The position numbers and the translations under genes were made by a program. Shown here in pieces: positions 37,304 through 45,783 of a stretch of 64,000 bases of DNA (position 1 is its first letter; each line of letters starts with the position of its first letter). This stretch comes from Bacteroidia bacterium (lineage in GTDB: Bacteria; Bacteroidota; Bacteroidia; Bacteroidales; Prolixibacteraceae): positions 1-64,000 of the forward strand of contig JANYKW010000079.1 in assembly GCA_025358025.1 (NCBI GenBank). Direction: 5' to 3'. The notes beneath the pieces were generated by a model that was given only the letters and a program-made list of their open reading frames with translations, did not search any database and was not told the DNA's origin.

Positions 37304-38501
37304 AGAAGCCGCCGTTTTGCAAATAGAAAGCATCACCTTCTGTGCCGCCGGCGTAATCGAGCCGATAACCTCTTTTGGCAATATCATCCCCTGTCAAACG
37401 GGCTTTCGTCAGAGGAAACCACGCGCTATTTCTATCCAGACACCAGGCGTTGGTATATAGACATTTTCTACCCAGATAGCCATTCTGATCATCGAAATTT
37501 TCAAGAAAAGAATGCAGCCTGGTCAGATAGTGATCCGTTTTTGGTCGTTTGAAACTGGCTATCAACCGCCAGTTTCCAACTTCCGAATCACCAAACCAGG
37601 CAGTATAAATTGTACTTCCACTTCCATCCGGGCAACCTTTCAGCAAAAAACGATAGGTCTTGCCAGCTTCCCAGTTGGTTTTCAGGTAACTTTGTCCACC
37701 GGATCCTTCGTTGCCAAATTCTCCCGTATGGACTCCTTCTCCCTTTGCGAGCAGGACAATTCTGTCTGACTCGGGAATATCCCCCGGATGATCAGAATGG
37801 TATGGGCTCCAGACGGAGAAAAGTACCCTGCGTTCAGAAGGTCCATTCACTTGCATGCCAAAATAGCCCTCACCGAAACCATTGGCCATAAAATAGGAAC
37901 CAACGGGATCCTGGCCAACAGGAACAGTCAGTTCGTTGTAAAAATATTCGACCTCAGCACCTGAGGGCAGCTCGTAATTGAGATGTACAGATGGGCCGCG
38001 TCTTCCCCAGTAAAAACGATTCTCCAGATTATCCTTCACAAAATTAACGACCAATCCCTGGGTTGCTGATTGAACTACCAGACTGCTCAGCTCAGCAAAA
38101 ACAGCTCCATCTTTCTGAATTCCACGAATCTCTACCCGCACATATCCCGAATCAAGAAATACCTTACCGATCTTCTCCTGATGAATCTCTTTCCCTTTCG
38201 CTTCAATATTGAAACTGATCGCACCGATCGTAACCTTCAAATGTGATTTTCCTTCAGAAACAGCCAGAATCAGTGAGAGATCTACCTCGGAGAGCCTATC
38301 CAACCTAAAAAAAATCAGGTAACAATCATCAGGCGACTGCCATATTTTCTTCTCCCCGCCAATTCCGGAATCCTGTTTCAGCAAATAACCATTCCCACCT
38401 GTCGGGATGGTCCAGCTTTCCATGTGCTGTGCTTTTATTTGGCCCACATAGCAAAACAGGAAAGCAACCAAAATCATTTTGTACTTACTTGTGATCCTCA
38501 T
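37254..38501 (-). CDS. DUF5077/DUF3472 domain secreted protein
   Basis: The ORF opens at 38546, but [25 protein letters not shown] at residue 16 gives a normal signal peptide, so 38501 is preferred (about 415 residues). Residues 30-150 fit DUF5077, a beta-sandwich likely to bind carbohydrate; residues 160-400 fit DUF3472 ([38 protein letters not shown]). Both occur in Bacteroidota polysaccharide-use proteins; activity is unknown. The last residues ([11 protein letters not shown]) are encoded antisense to the leuB 3' end and are probably a non-conserved tail. It is the last gene of a minus-strand run starting near 43208. Confidence 0.8.
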   Translation of the reverse strand: MRITSKYKMILVAFLFCYVGQIKAQHMESWTIPTGGNGYLLKQDSGIGGEKKIWQSPDDCYLIFFRLDRLSEVDLSLILAVSEGKSHLKVTIGAISFNIEAKGKEIHQEKIGKVFLDSGYVRVEIRGIQKDGAVFAELSSLVVQSATQGLVVNFVKDNLENRFYWGRRGPSVHLNYELPSGAEVEYFYNELTVPVGQDPVGSYFMANGFGEGYFGMQVNGPSERRVLFSVWSPYHSDHPGDIPESDRIVLLAKGEGVHTGEFGNEGSGGQSYLKTNWEAGKTYRFLLKGCPDGSGSTIYTAWFGDSEVGNWRLIASFKRPKTDHYLTRLHSFLENFDDQNGYLGRKCLYTNAWCLDRNSAWFPLTKARLTGDDIAKRGYRLDYAGGTEGDAFYLQNGGFFNNFGCKLQSSHQLQK

Positions 38502-38644
38502 CTCATAAAACCTCCTGCACGATAATGATTTGGCAACTATAGGCATCCAAAATTCGAATTATACATTTAATAAATATTAAGTTAGAATTTAAGTATCAAA
38601 AACAAAAAAACCTGACTCATAACATATAACTCAAAACTTTCTCC

Positions 38645-39313
38645 TCAAAGGTATCGTTGAATCACCTTCACCCATGCCTTATAGCCTTCACCCAATAGGT
38701 GTAGTCCGTCGTTGGTGTACATCGGATTGAGCAGATCGTCGTTGGGATTTCTAAGTTCGTTGAACAGATCAACATACGTGGCTCCCAGCTTGGGACAGAT
38801 ATTTTTCAGCCGCTCGTTGAGATCTTTCACCTGGGGTGTTCTGCTCGTGTGGGACGCAAAAGATTTGAAAGTATTGTTCACCGGCAGGATGCTTTGCACA
38901 TAGACTTTCGTTTTCGGAGATTTGGTCCGGATCGTTGAGACAATCGTGCAAATATTGACATACACCGTATCCGGTGAAATATTTTTTGAAAGGTCGTTGA
39001 TTCCAATAAGCAGAAAGACTTTCGCTGGTTGCACCCTGGTTACCTGGTACAAACGAAAAAGTACTCCTTCGCTGGTATCTCCGCTGATACCCCTGTTTTT
39101 AGCTTTCGGATTTTGAATTAATTCACTCCACTCCGAACCATCAGTAATGCTGTTGCCCAGAAAAATAATTTCATTTTTCGTGTCTGGGAGGAGTTCGAAA
39201 AGAGATTTCCGCTGATCGTAATAGGTTCCGAATTTGGAATTCTGGCCCCCGGAAACCAAAGAAATAAAAAGATATAAAATAGAAACCGATAGACGCATGT
39301 TTGAGAATTTCAT
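38645..39313 (-). CDS. SGNH/GDSL-family esterase
   Basis: A 222-residue secreted protein. After a signal peptide come the four SGNH blocks: FLGNSITDG (catalytic Ser in a GNS variant of GDS), the Gly of RGISGDTSEG, the Asn of LLIGINDL, and NDGLHLLGEG with the catalytic His (Asp and His in block V). Family members de-acetylate sugars or cleave other short acyl esters. The setting among sugar-catabolic genes suggests a carbohydrate esterase acting in the periplasm. Confidence 0.88.
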   Translation of the reverse strand: MKFSNMRLSVSILYLFISLVSGGQNSKFGTYYDQRKSLFELLPDTKNEIIFLGNSITDGSEWSELIQNPKAKNRGISGDTSEGVLFRLYQVTRVQPAKVFLLIGINDLSKNISPDTVYVNICTIVSTIRTKSPKTKVYVQSILPVNNTFKSFASHTSRTPQVKDLNERLKNICPKLGATYVDLFNELRNPNDDLLNPMYTNDGLHLLGEGYKAWVKVIQRYL

Positions 39314-39314
39314 A

Positions 39315-39412
39315 TAGTTTGTAAAGTTTAAATGGTTTGGAAAGTTACCAGTTCATGAGAAAGGTCGAAAGGTAACTGCAAATAGTTTCAAACTATTCAA
39401 ACCCTTCAAAAT
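39315..39412. repeat. Nonamer repeats as inverted arms (TTTGNAAAG / TTCAAACNN)
   Basis: GTTTGTAAAGTTTAAATGGTTTGG (about 39317-39345, shortened) and TTTCAAACTATTCAAACCC (about 39386-39405) carry 9-nt units of opposite orientation in the gap between the MFS gene and the esterase gene. On the minus coding strand the arm after the MFS stop is purine-rich and that before the esterase start is pyrimidine-rich. Confidence 0.75.
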
Positions 39413-39415
39413 TTT

Positions 39416-40663
39416 TCAGTCTGTAATTTTATCAGCAAATTTGGGTTTTAAAACCGCCAACTGCAGTGCGATAGCAATGACAACAGGAATGCCCAGTAAA
39501 GCAACATCGTGTCCTAAACTACCGGCATCTGTTGATTTTCCAAGAAAAACTGTAATCACTGCTCCTGCAGATATACCTGCCATATTCATCAATCCGTAGG
39601 CTGCTGCGCGGTGTCTTGGTGAAACAAACTGGCAAAGAATTGGCATACTGTTGGCATCAAACATACCGAAACCAAGTCCAAAAAGAATTGCACCACCCAA
39701 AACGCCAAAATAGCCAGTTCCATATCCAAGAAATATCAGGGCCGGAACCATCATGCTGAGTCCTATTGCACCCGTATAGATTCTACCCTTTATATTTACC
39801 TGCATCCAGCGGTCAGCCATCATGCCTCCAAGGATTACACTTACCAGAGATGAACCGGCAATCGTGATGGTTGCCATTGGTCCGGCAATAGCCATCTCAA
39901 TACCCAGTGTATCAGAAAAAAGGGTTGGCATCCAGCTTTTAACTGCCCATCCCGGGAAACTGGGTGCTGCAAAGTAGAAGAGAACAATCCAGAAGCTCAT
40001 GGTTCCAAATATGATCCCCAGGCTGTTTTTGACTGATATAAATCCTTCAGAAAGGGTCATCCTCTTTTTTGAAGGGGCATCAACCCGAATATCTTTGAGG
40101 AAGAACACTAGCACTAAGCTGTAGACAATCCCTATCAGTCCAAAAAGGTGGAATGCCTGTTGCCAGGAATAGGCATGCGCGGCAGTAGCTCCAAAACCAC
40201 CCAAAGCCTGACCGAGATAAAGACCTGAGAGATGGATACCAACTGCCAGCGAGCGGGTATTCCCCCTGTGATAATCCGCGATCAAAGACAACCCAGCCGG
40301 GATGTACAAAGCCTCGCTCACTCCCATCAGGGCGCGCAACGCATAAAGCTGGTTAAAAGTGGTGGAATATCCCATGGCCATGGTTACGCCCGACCAGACT
40401 GCCAAACTTCCTATTATCAGCCATTTCCTGTTTACCCGGTCAGCGATCAGACCTGCCATGGGGCTCATGAGAGCATATATCCAAAGAAAGATGGCCATGA
40501 GTCTTCCAAAATTCTCGGCCTTTTCAAGCTCGTGGATATCGCCCATCATGGCTACTTTCATGGTGGCAAGCATCTGTCTGTCCATGTAATTCAACATGGC
40601 AACCACCCATAGCAGTCCAACAACCACCCATGGGTAAATCTTATTGTATTGGTCTTTAGTCAT
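39416..40663 (-). CDS. Major facilitator superfamily transporter (sugar/organic anion type)
   Basis: A 415-residue protein with twelve hydrophobic segments. The start NYMDRQMLATMKVAMMGD and the loop GLIADRVNRKWLIIGSLAVWSG fit the anion:cation symporter-like branch of MFS, which includes hexuronate and related carriers. The neighbours (esterase, TIM-barrel isomerase, glycoside-hydrolase-like proteins) suggest it imports the sugar or keto-sugar product of this locus. The actual cargo is not known. Confidence 0.88.
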   Translation of the reverse strand: MTKDQYNKIYPWVVVGLLWVVAMLNYMDRQMLATMKVAMMGDIHELEKAENFGRLMAIFLWIYALMSPMAGLIADRVNRKWLIIGSLAVWSGVTMAMGYSTTFNQLYALRALMGVSEALYIPAGLSLIADYHRGNTRSLAVGIHLSGLYLGQALGGFGATAAHAYSWQQAFHLFGLIGIVYSLVLVFFLKDIRVDAPSKKRMTLSEGFISVKNSLGIIFGTMSFWIVLFYFAAPSFPGWAVKSWMPTLFSDTLGIEMAIAGPMATITIAGSSLVSVILGGMMADRWMQVNIKGRIYTGAIGLSMMVPALIFLGYGTGYFGVLGGAILFGLGFGMFDANSMPILCQFVSPRHRAAAYGLMNMAGISAGAVITVFLGKSTDAGSLGHDVALLGIPVVIAIALQLAVLKPKFADKITD

Positions 40664-40724
40664 TAGTAATTTATAGTTTATGATGTATAAACTGTTCAGA
40701 ATGTTCGGAATATTGTTGCTTCCC

Positions 40725-40759
40725 CTTTATCCTTTATCCCTTATCCTTTATCCTTTATC
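40725..40759. repeat. Heptamer array (CTTTATC family)
   Basis: Five units in 7-nt phase (CTTTATC, CTTTATC, CCTTATC, CTTTATC, CTTTATC). On the minus coding strand it is the purine-rich GATAAAG array and it begins inside the last codons of the DUF2721 gene. Confidence 0.9.
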
Positions 40760-41167
40760 CTCTTCTGCCCCCTTCCCATCCTCCATATTGCTCAAATGCA
40801 GATCAAGTGCCTTGACCGAAATTTGTATCTCCAGGAGGGAAAGTCCAAGAGAAATAATTAAAAGCAGCAACGCTATCCCAAAAACCCAGAAAGCTTCATT
40901 CTGATAACCAGTATAAATCAGGAACATCGTCAGTACACACAAAAAAAGACTACTTACTCCAAATATCTGCATATTCTTGGTCAAATACAGCCTCCGGCGC
41001 AAATTGGCAATCTGTCCCAGCAGAATCTCGTCCTTGTTGATTTGAAACTTGGCATGCAAATCCCGGATCAATGCTGCATAACCCAGAAATCGGTTGGTAT
41101 ATGCCAGCAAAATCAAAGAAATGGCAGAGAACAACAGAGCTGGTGTAGTGAGGGTGAATTCGTTCAT
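40748..41167 (-). CDS. DUF2721 family membrane protein
   Basis: A 139-residue protein with an N-terminal hydrophobic segment (about 8-28) and two more (about 71-89 and 93-115), with the family-like stretch RDLHAKFQINKDEILLGQIANLRRRL between. DUF2721 proteins are small membrane proteins without assigned function. The C-terminal tail (EDGKGAEEDKG) is encoded in and beside the purine-rich heptamer array that follows, so it is probably not conserved. Confidence 0.82.
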   Translation of the reverse strand: MNEFTLTTPALLFSAISLILLAYTNRFLGYAALIRDLHAKFQINKDEILLGQIANLRRRLYLTKNMQIFGVSSLFLCVLTMFLIYTGYQNEAFWVFGIALLLLIISLGLSLLEIQISVKALDLHLSNMEDGKGAEEDKG

Positions 41168-41193
41168 TATGGTAAATTAATGTGAAAATTATA

Positions 41194-42288
41194 CTATTTC
41201 AGCAATTCAGCCATCTTCTCACGCAACTTTTCCCCGTGCAAGTTCTTGTCAATAATCTTGCCGGATTTGTCGACCAGGAGATTGGCAGGAATGGAATTGA
41301 TACCATACAATTTTGCAGCAGCATTGTCCCAATATTTCAGGTCGGAAACATGCGACCAGGTTAACTTATCAGTCGCAATGGCTTTGAGCCATTTGGCTTT
41401 GTCCCTGTCGCAGGAAACTCCAATGACATGAAACCCCTTGGCATTGAAATCCTTCCAAACTTCCACTACGTTGGGATTCTCTGCCCTGCATGGCCCACAC
41501 CAGGAAGCCCAGAAATCAATCAAAGTAAATTCATGCATGGAATACACCTCAGAGAGCTTTACAGGAGAACCTACAGAGTCGTTCATGGTAAAATCCGGGG
41601 CAATTTTCCCGACTGCCACAGATTGGAGCAATTTCACTCGTCCTGAAAGTGCTTTGGAACTAGCACTTTTCATTACCTCCGCAGAAAATTTCTCCAAATA
41701 ACCCTGGATCTCATCGGCTTCCATACCATATTGCAGGCGCTGCAAAATAACAGGTGCAACAAAGGAATTCGGATTTCCGGTGACAAATTCTTTGAGGATT
41801 CCACTTTGAATTTTGTCAAGAGAGTCCAGTTGTTTCTCGTAGTGTGCCTGCTCAATTGGGTCGCCCTTTTGTTTGGCTTCATTGTATTTCCCAAATATTT
41901 CCCTGGACTTTGTATTTAATTCAGCTCCCTTGTTTTCCAAAGCTTTCATTTCATCCTGGCTGGCAGAACCTGTGACTGTAATACTTTTAAAATCGTCACT
42001 TTTGCCAGTGATCTGTATTGGTTTGTTTTCAAGTATAATAGGGATTTGCTTCCTTTCACCCAACACTACAGCATAGATATCAGGAACAGCCACAGAACCT
42101 TGCAGGACAAATTTCCCTCCTGAACTATTGGTTGAATCAAGGGTGATCACCTCACCGCCAATCCTTTGTTTTAAATAGATGGTTCCATCCGGCAAACCGT
42201 CAATGTTACCGTTCACTGTAAATTTTGGAGCCTGGCTGCACGCGACAAACAAAGATGCAAACGCGATCAAATAGAAGAGACTTTTCAT
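41194..42288 (-). CDS. TlpA-like thiol-disulfide lipoprotein with DUF4369
   Basis: A 364-residue lipoprotein (lipobox ending VAC, Cys17). Residues 20-115 form a DUF4369 beta domain (FTVNGNIDGLPDGTIYLKQR), residues 115-225 a helical linker, and residues 226-364 a thioredoxin fold with WCGPC (Cys264, Cys267) and the cis-Pro in INSIPANLLVD. Such proteins are anchored on the periplasmic side and reduce or exchange disulfides. The adjacent DUF2721 and TIM-barrel genes give no clear partner. Confidence 0.9.
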   Translation of the reverse strand: MKSLFYLIAFASLFVACSQAPKFTVNGNIDGLPDGTIYLKQRIGGEVITLDSTNSSGGKFVLQGSVAVPDIYAVVLGERKQIPIILENKPIQITGKSDDFKSITVTGSASQDEMKALENKGAELNTKSREIFGKYNEAKQKGDPIEQAHYEKQLDSLDKIQSGILKEFVTGNPNSFVAPVILQRLQYGMEADEIQGYLEKFSAEVMKSASSKALSGRVKLLQSVAVGKIAPDFTMNDSVGSPVKLSEVYSMHEFTLIDFWASWCGPCRAENPNVVEVWKDFNAKGFHVIGVSCDRDKAKWLKAIATDKLTWSHVSDLKYWDNAAAKLYGINSIPANLLVDKSGKIIDKNLHGEKLREKMAELLK

Positions 42289-42302
42289 GCTTAAAATTGG
42301 GA

Positions 42303-42341
42303 TATTAAAGGTTTATAATGTTTGAAACTATTCAAACTTCT
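42303..42341. repeat. Nonamer inverted repeat (GTTTGAAAC / TATTCAAAC)
   Basis: GTTTATAAT, GTTTGAAAC, TATTCAAAC lie between the TIM-barrel gene and the TlpA-like gene. The same family flanks the MFS gene and the genes near 52275 and 53775. Confidence 0.65.
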
Positions 42342-43208
42342 TTATACGTCACAGATCAGAATACATTTTTTTAGGGAGGCCAGTTTATCCGGATTTGTGG
42401 GAACAAACTCCTGACCGACAAATCCTTTGTACCCGGTTTCTACGATAGCCTTCATGATTGCCGGGTAATACAGTTCCTGGGTCTCATCCAGTTCGTGCCG
42501 GCCTGGAACGCCGCCTGTATGAATATGACCAATATACTTGCTGAATTTCCGAATCGTATCAATCACATTGCCCTCCATGAGCTGCATATGGAAAATATCG
42601 TACAGCAACTTGAATCTGTCTGAGCCAACCATTTCGCATAGTGCAGCACCCCATGCAGTTTTGTCGCACTGGTAATCTTTGTGCCCATAACTGTTTAACA
42701 GCTCCATGATAATCGTCACACCGTGCTTTTCAGCAATTGGTGTCAATTTGCGCAACCCGATTGCACAATTGATAAGACCCACCTGATCATTTTGACCTTC
42801 CCTGTTACCCGAGAAACAGATCAGATTGGGAACCCCCGCTGCTGCAGCTTTAGGGATCATCGCCCCGAAATCGGCGACCAGCTTATCGTGGTTTTCCAAC
42901 CTGTTAAATCCCTTTGGAATACCCCAGTCAGTCGCATATCCAACGGCACACTTCAGTCCGTGTGCCTGTACTGTTGACCAATCCTTTTCGTTGAGCAGTT
43001 CAATCGACTCAATGCCCATCTCCTTACAAGCCTTTGCCAGATCATCCAGAGGGATATTACCATAACACCACTGGCTGACTGAGTGGTGAATATTACCTTT
43101 TAGCCCTCCAACAACTTGTTCAGCAGCCCTGCTTTCCTGAAAAGGAATAGCTGCAGCTGAAATAACTGCAGTAGCGGCTGTTTTTCCGATCATCTCTCTT
43201 CTATTCAT
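42342..43208 (-). CDS. Secreted TIM-barrel sugar isomerase (hydroxypyruvate isomerase-like)
   Basis: The ORF opens at 43334, but MNRREMIGKTAATAV at residue 43 starts a Tat-like signal, giving about 288 residues. The xylose isomerase-like/AP-endonuclease-2 barrel shows ESIELLNEKDW, TIIMELLNSYGHKDYQCD, LLYDIFHMQLMEG, IGHIHTGGVPGRHELD and GFVGQEFVP, the metal-ligand order of hydroxypyruvate isomerases (Hyi type). With a Tat-type signal it may act in the periplasm on a sugar or keto-sugar. It is divergent from the GH20-like gene 135 bp away. Confidence 0.87.
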   Translation of the reverse strand: MNRREMIGKTAATAVISAAAIPFQESRAAEQVVGGLKGNIHHSVSQWCYGNIPLDDLAKACKEMGIESIELLNEKDWSTVQAHGLKCAVGYATDWGIPKGFNRLENHDKLVADFGAMIPKAAAAGVPNLICFSGNREGQNDQVGLINCAIGLRKLTPIAEKHGVTIIMELLNSYGHKDYQCDKTAWGAALCEMVGSDRFKLLYDIFHMQLMEGNVIDTIRKFSKYIGHIHTGGVPGRHELDETQELYYPAIMKAIVETGYKGFVGQEFVPTNPDKLASLKKCILICDV

Positions 43209-43342
43209 GGGAATATTGTATTTTACCTGGTAACTATTATATGGCACGAATTTAATAATTTTCAAATGTAAATTTATCTTCCGATATTTGGGTGATTCGT
43301 CATCATCGCTACAACAAGAATTAACTACTAACAACGCACAAA

Positions 43343-45772
43343 ATGACCCGACTAATTTTTTGCCTCATTTTGGGGCTTTTTCCACTCTTGTCATCAGCAC
43401 AGTTCCTCGATTTCTCTAAAACATCCATTTTTTGTTCCGACAGGAATAATATCCGGCTCAACAAAGCTGCTACCGTTTTGCAGGAAGAGCTACAGCTTCG
43501 TACAAAACTTTTACCGGCTTTCGCCGGGAAGCCAGTCTCCGGAGCGAATCCCCTCATTGTCGTTTGCCTTGACAATGAAGCAGGCATTCTTCCTTCCGGG
43601 ATTAGGGAGGCATTGGAGCTGTTGCCGGCAACAGGGAAAGAAGGGTATAAAATTGCACTGATCGATGCCAAATACCTGGTCATTGCAGGTCATGACGAGC
43701 GAGGGGTTCTCTATGGAGCAGGTCAGGTTCTCCGAAAAATGGAGCTCTCAGATCACAAAATACTGGTACCCAACCATTTTTCGGTCTCATCCACACCTGC
43801 CTACCCGATTCGTGGTCACCAGCTGGGTTATCGTCCCAAAACCAATGCCTACGATGCCTGGAGTGTAGCGCAATATGATCGTTACATCCGCGATCTGGCA
43901 CTTTTTGGTGCCAACAGCATCGAAATTATGCCCCCTCGCACGGATGATGATGCTACCAGTCAGAATATGAAAATACCAGCCATTCAAATGATTGCCGAGC
44001 AGGCAAGAATATGCCAGTCGTATGGCCTGGATGTTTGGATGTGGTACCCCAATATGAACAGTGATTACAATTCTCCAGATTCCATAAGTTTTGAACTTGC
44101 TGAAAGAGAAAAGATATTCAAGCTGCTTCCTAAACTCGATGCCCTATTCGTTCCCGGCGGCGATCCAGGAGATCTTGAACCGGATCCTCTTTTCAATTGG
44201 TTGGAGAAGGAGGCTGTTGTGCTCAAAAAGTACCATCCCAATGCAAAAATCTGGATCTCACCCCAGGCTTTCAAACCAAGTACCGTATGGTATGCAAATT
44301 TTTTCAGCCACATCAACAAAAAACCTGACTGGCTCGGGGGTGTTGTATATGGCCCATGGATTAAAATGCCACTGCCTGAGGTACGCAAGGTAACAGATTC
44401 TTCTATCCCGATTCGTCTTTACCCCGATATCACCCACAGCTACAGTTGCCAGTATCCAGTGCCTCAGTGGGATCTGTCCTTTGCCATGACCTTGGGGCGC
44501 GAGTGTATCAATCCGCGCCCTGTGGATGAAAAGCTGATTCACAACAGGTATGCATCCCTGGCGCAGGGAAGCATCAGCTATTCGGAAGGTACCAACGACG
44601 ATGTTAATAAATTTATCTGGTCAGCGCAGGACTGGAATCCTGCCACCCCTGTCATAGAAACGCTTCGCGACTATGCCCGTTATTTCGTCGGGCCGCAATA
44701 CACCGAAGGAGTTGCCCAGGGATTACTTGCACTGGAACAGAATTTTCGCGGACCATTACTATCCAGCGAACAAATTGAAAGGACCCTGCAACAATGGCAG
44801 GACATGGAAAGTTCGGCTTCCATGGCAGTACTCGCCAATCCAAGATTTCAAAGCGGTTTGATCAGAGCATATTTTGATTGCTACGTCCAGCGCCGCCTGA
44901 TTTATGAAACTGATCTGGAGAAACAGGCACGGTCTATCCTGGAAACTGCAAAATCTGCCGGAACATTGAACGCTATTGGGGATGCCCGAAATATTTTGCT
45001 TCAGGCAAAAGAAAAACCAATTGCACAGCAATTAATGAATCGTTGCACTGCCCTTGCTGACTCCCTTTTTCGCAGTTTTGGAGCCCAGCTGACCATCGCA
45101 AAACACCATGCCATGAGCGGTCGTGGCAACTTTATTGACAATATTGACATCCCGCTGAATGATGCTCTTTGGCTCCTTGATCAGCTCAACCGGATCGAAA
45201 AGATTACGAACGATTCAGACCGGCTCGCCGATATTCATAAAATGTTGCACCGTACCGATCCGGGTCCGGGAGGGTTTTACGACAATCTTGGTAATCCGGC
45301 CTCCTGGAAACGGGTAAAGGCCCAAAAAAGCTGGCAGGAGGATCCGGGAAGCCTGGAGTCCCCACGTGTCAGTTTCGGCGTTGGGCTGAAAGGTGTAGAA
45401 TGGGTGGATGAGATCGTTGCAAAAGGTTTTGAAGGCCAAACAACTCCTCTTGCCTGGATGAACCAGATCAATACATTGTATTTTACCCCGCTGGTAATGG
45501 AATATACGGATCTGGACCCTAACGGAAAATATACTTTACGCATCGCATATACCGGAAGATTCCGTTCGAAGATCAGGCTGGAGGCCAATAACATCCGGAT
45601 TCATGATTATATTCGAATGGGAACTGAGCCTCTATTTGAATTTGTTTTACCAAAAGAGGTTACTCAATCCGGAAAAGTCACACTCAAATGGAGCTGTGCC
45701 CAAAACGACCAGGGAGAAGGAGAGCGTGGTTCGCAGGTGGCGGAGGTATGGCTGATGCGGGAAAATAAATAA
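43343..45772 (+). CDS. GH20-like glycoside hydrolase-family protein
   Basis: An 809-residue secreted protein (signal ending LLSSAQ). Residues about 25-150 form the GH20b/GH67-N zincin-like domain (GKEGYKIALIDAKYLVIAGHDERGVLYGAGQVLRKME, shortened). A TIM barrel follows (about 160-450: RGHQLGYRPKTNAYDAW, SIEIMPPRTDDD, DVWMWYPN, DALFVPGGDPGDLEP), then a helical and a beta-sandwich C-terminal part. This architecture is shared by hexosaminidases, alpha-glucuronidases and uncharacterised relatives; the catalytic acids cannot be assigned with confidence. It is followed by the DUF4838 gene after 11 bp. Confidence 0.82.
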   Translation: MTRLIFCLILGLFPLLSSAQFLDFSKTSIFCSDRNNIRLNKAATVLQEELQLRTKLLPAFAGKPVSGANPLIVVCLDNEAGILPSGIREALELLPATGKEGYKIALIDAKYLVIAGHDERGVLYGAGQVLRKMELSDHKILVPNHFSVSSTPAYPIRGHQLGYRPKTNAYDAWSVAQYDRYIRDLALFGANSIEIMPPRTDDDATSQNMKIPAIQMIAEQARICQSYGLDVWMWYPNMNSDYNSPDSISFELAEREKIFKLLPKLDALFVPGGDPGDLEPDPLFNWLEKEAVVLKKYHPNAKIWISPQAFKPSTVWYANFFSHINKKPDWLGGVVYGPWIKMPLPEVRKVTDSSIPIRLYPDITHSYSCQYPVPQWDLSFAMTLGRECINPRPVDEKLIHNRYASLAQGSISYSEGTNDDVNKFIWSAQDWNPATPVIETLRDYARYFVGPQYTEGVAQGLLALEQNFRGPLLSSEQIERTLQQWQDMESSASMAVLANPRFQSGLIRAYFDCYVQRRLIYETDLEKQARSILETAKSAGTLNAIGDARNILLQAKEKPIAQQLMNRCTALADSLFRSFGAQLTIAKHHAMSGRGNFIDNIDIPLNDALWLLDQLNRIEKITNDSDRLADIHKMLHRTDPGPGGFYDNLGNPASWKRVKAQKSWQEDPGSLESPRVSFGVGLKGVEWVDEIVAKGFEGQTTPLAWMNQINTLYFTPLVMEYTDLDPNGKYTLRIAYTGRFRSKIRLEANNIRIHDYIRMGTEPLFEFVLPKEVTQSGKVTLKWSCAQNDQGEGERGSQVAEVWLMRENK

Positions 45773-45783
45773 ACCAAAATATC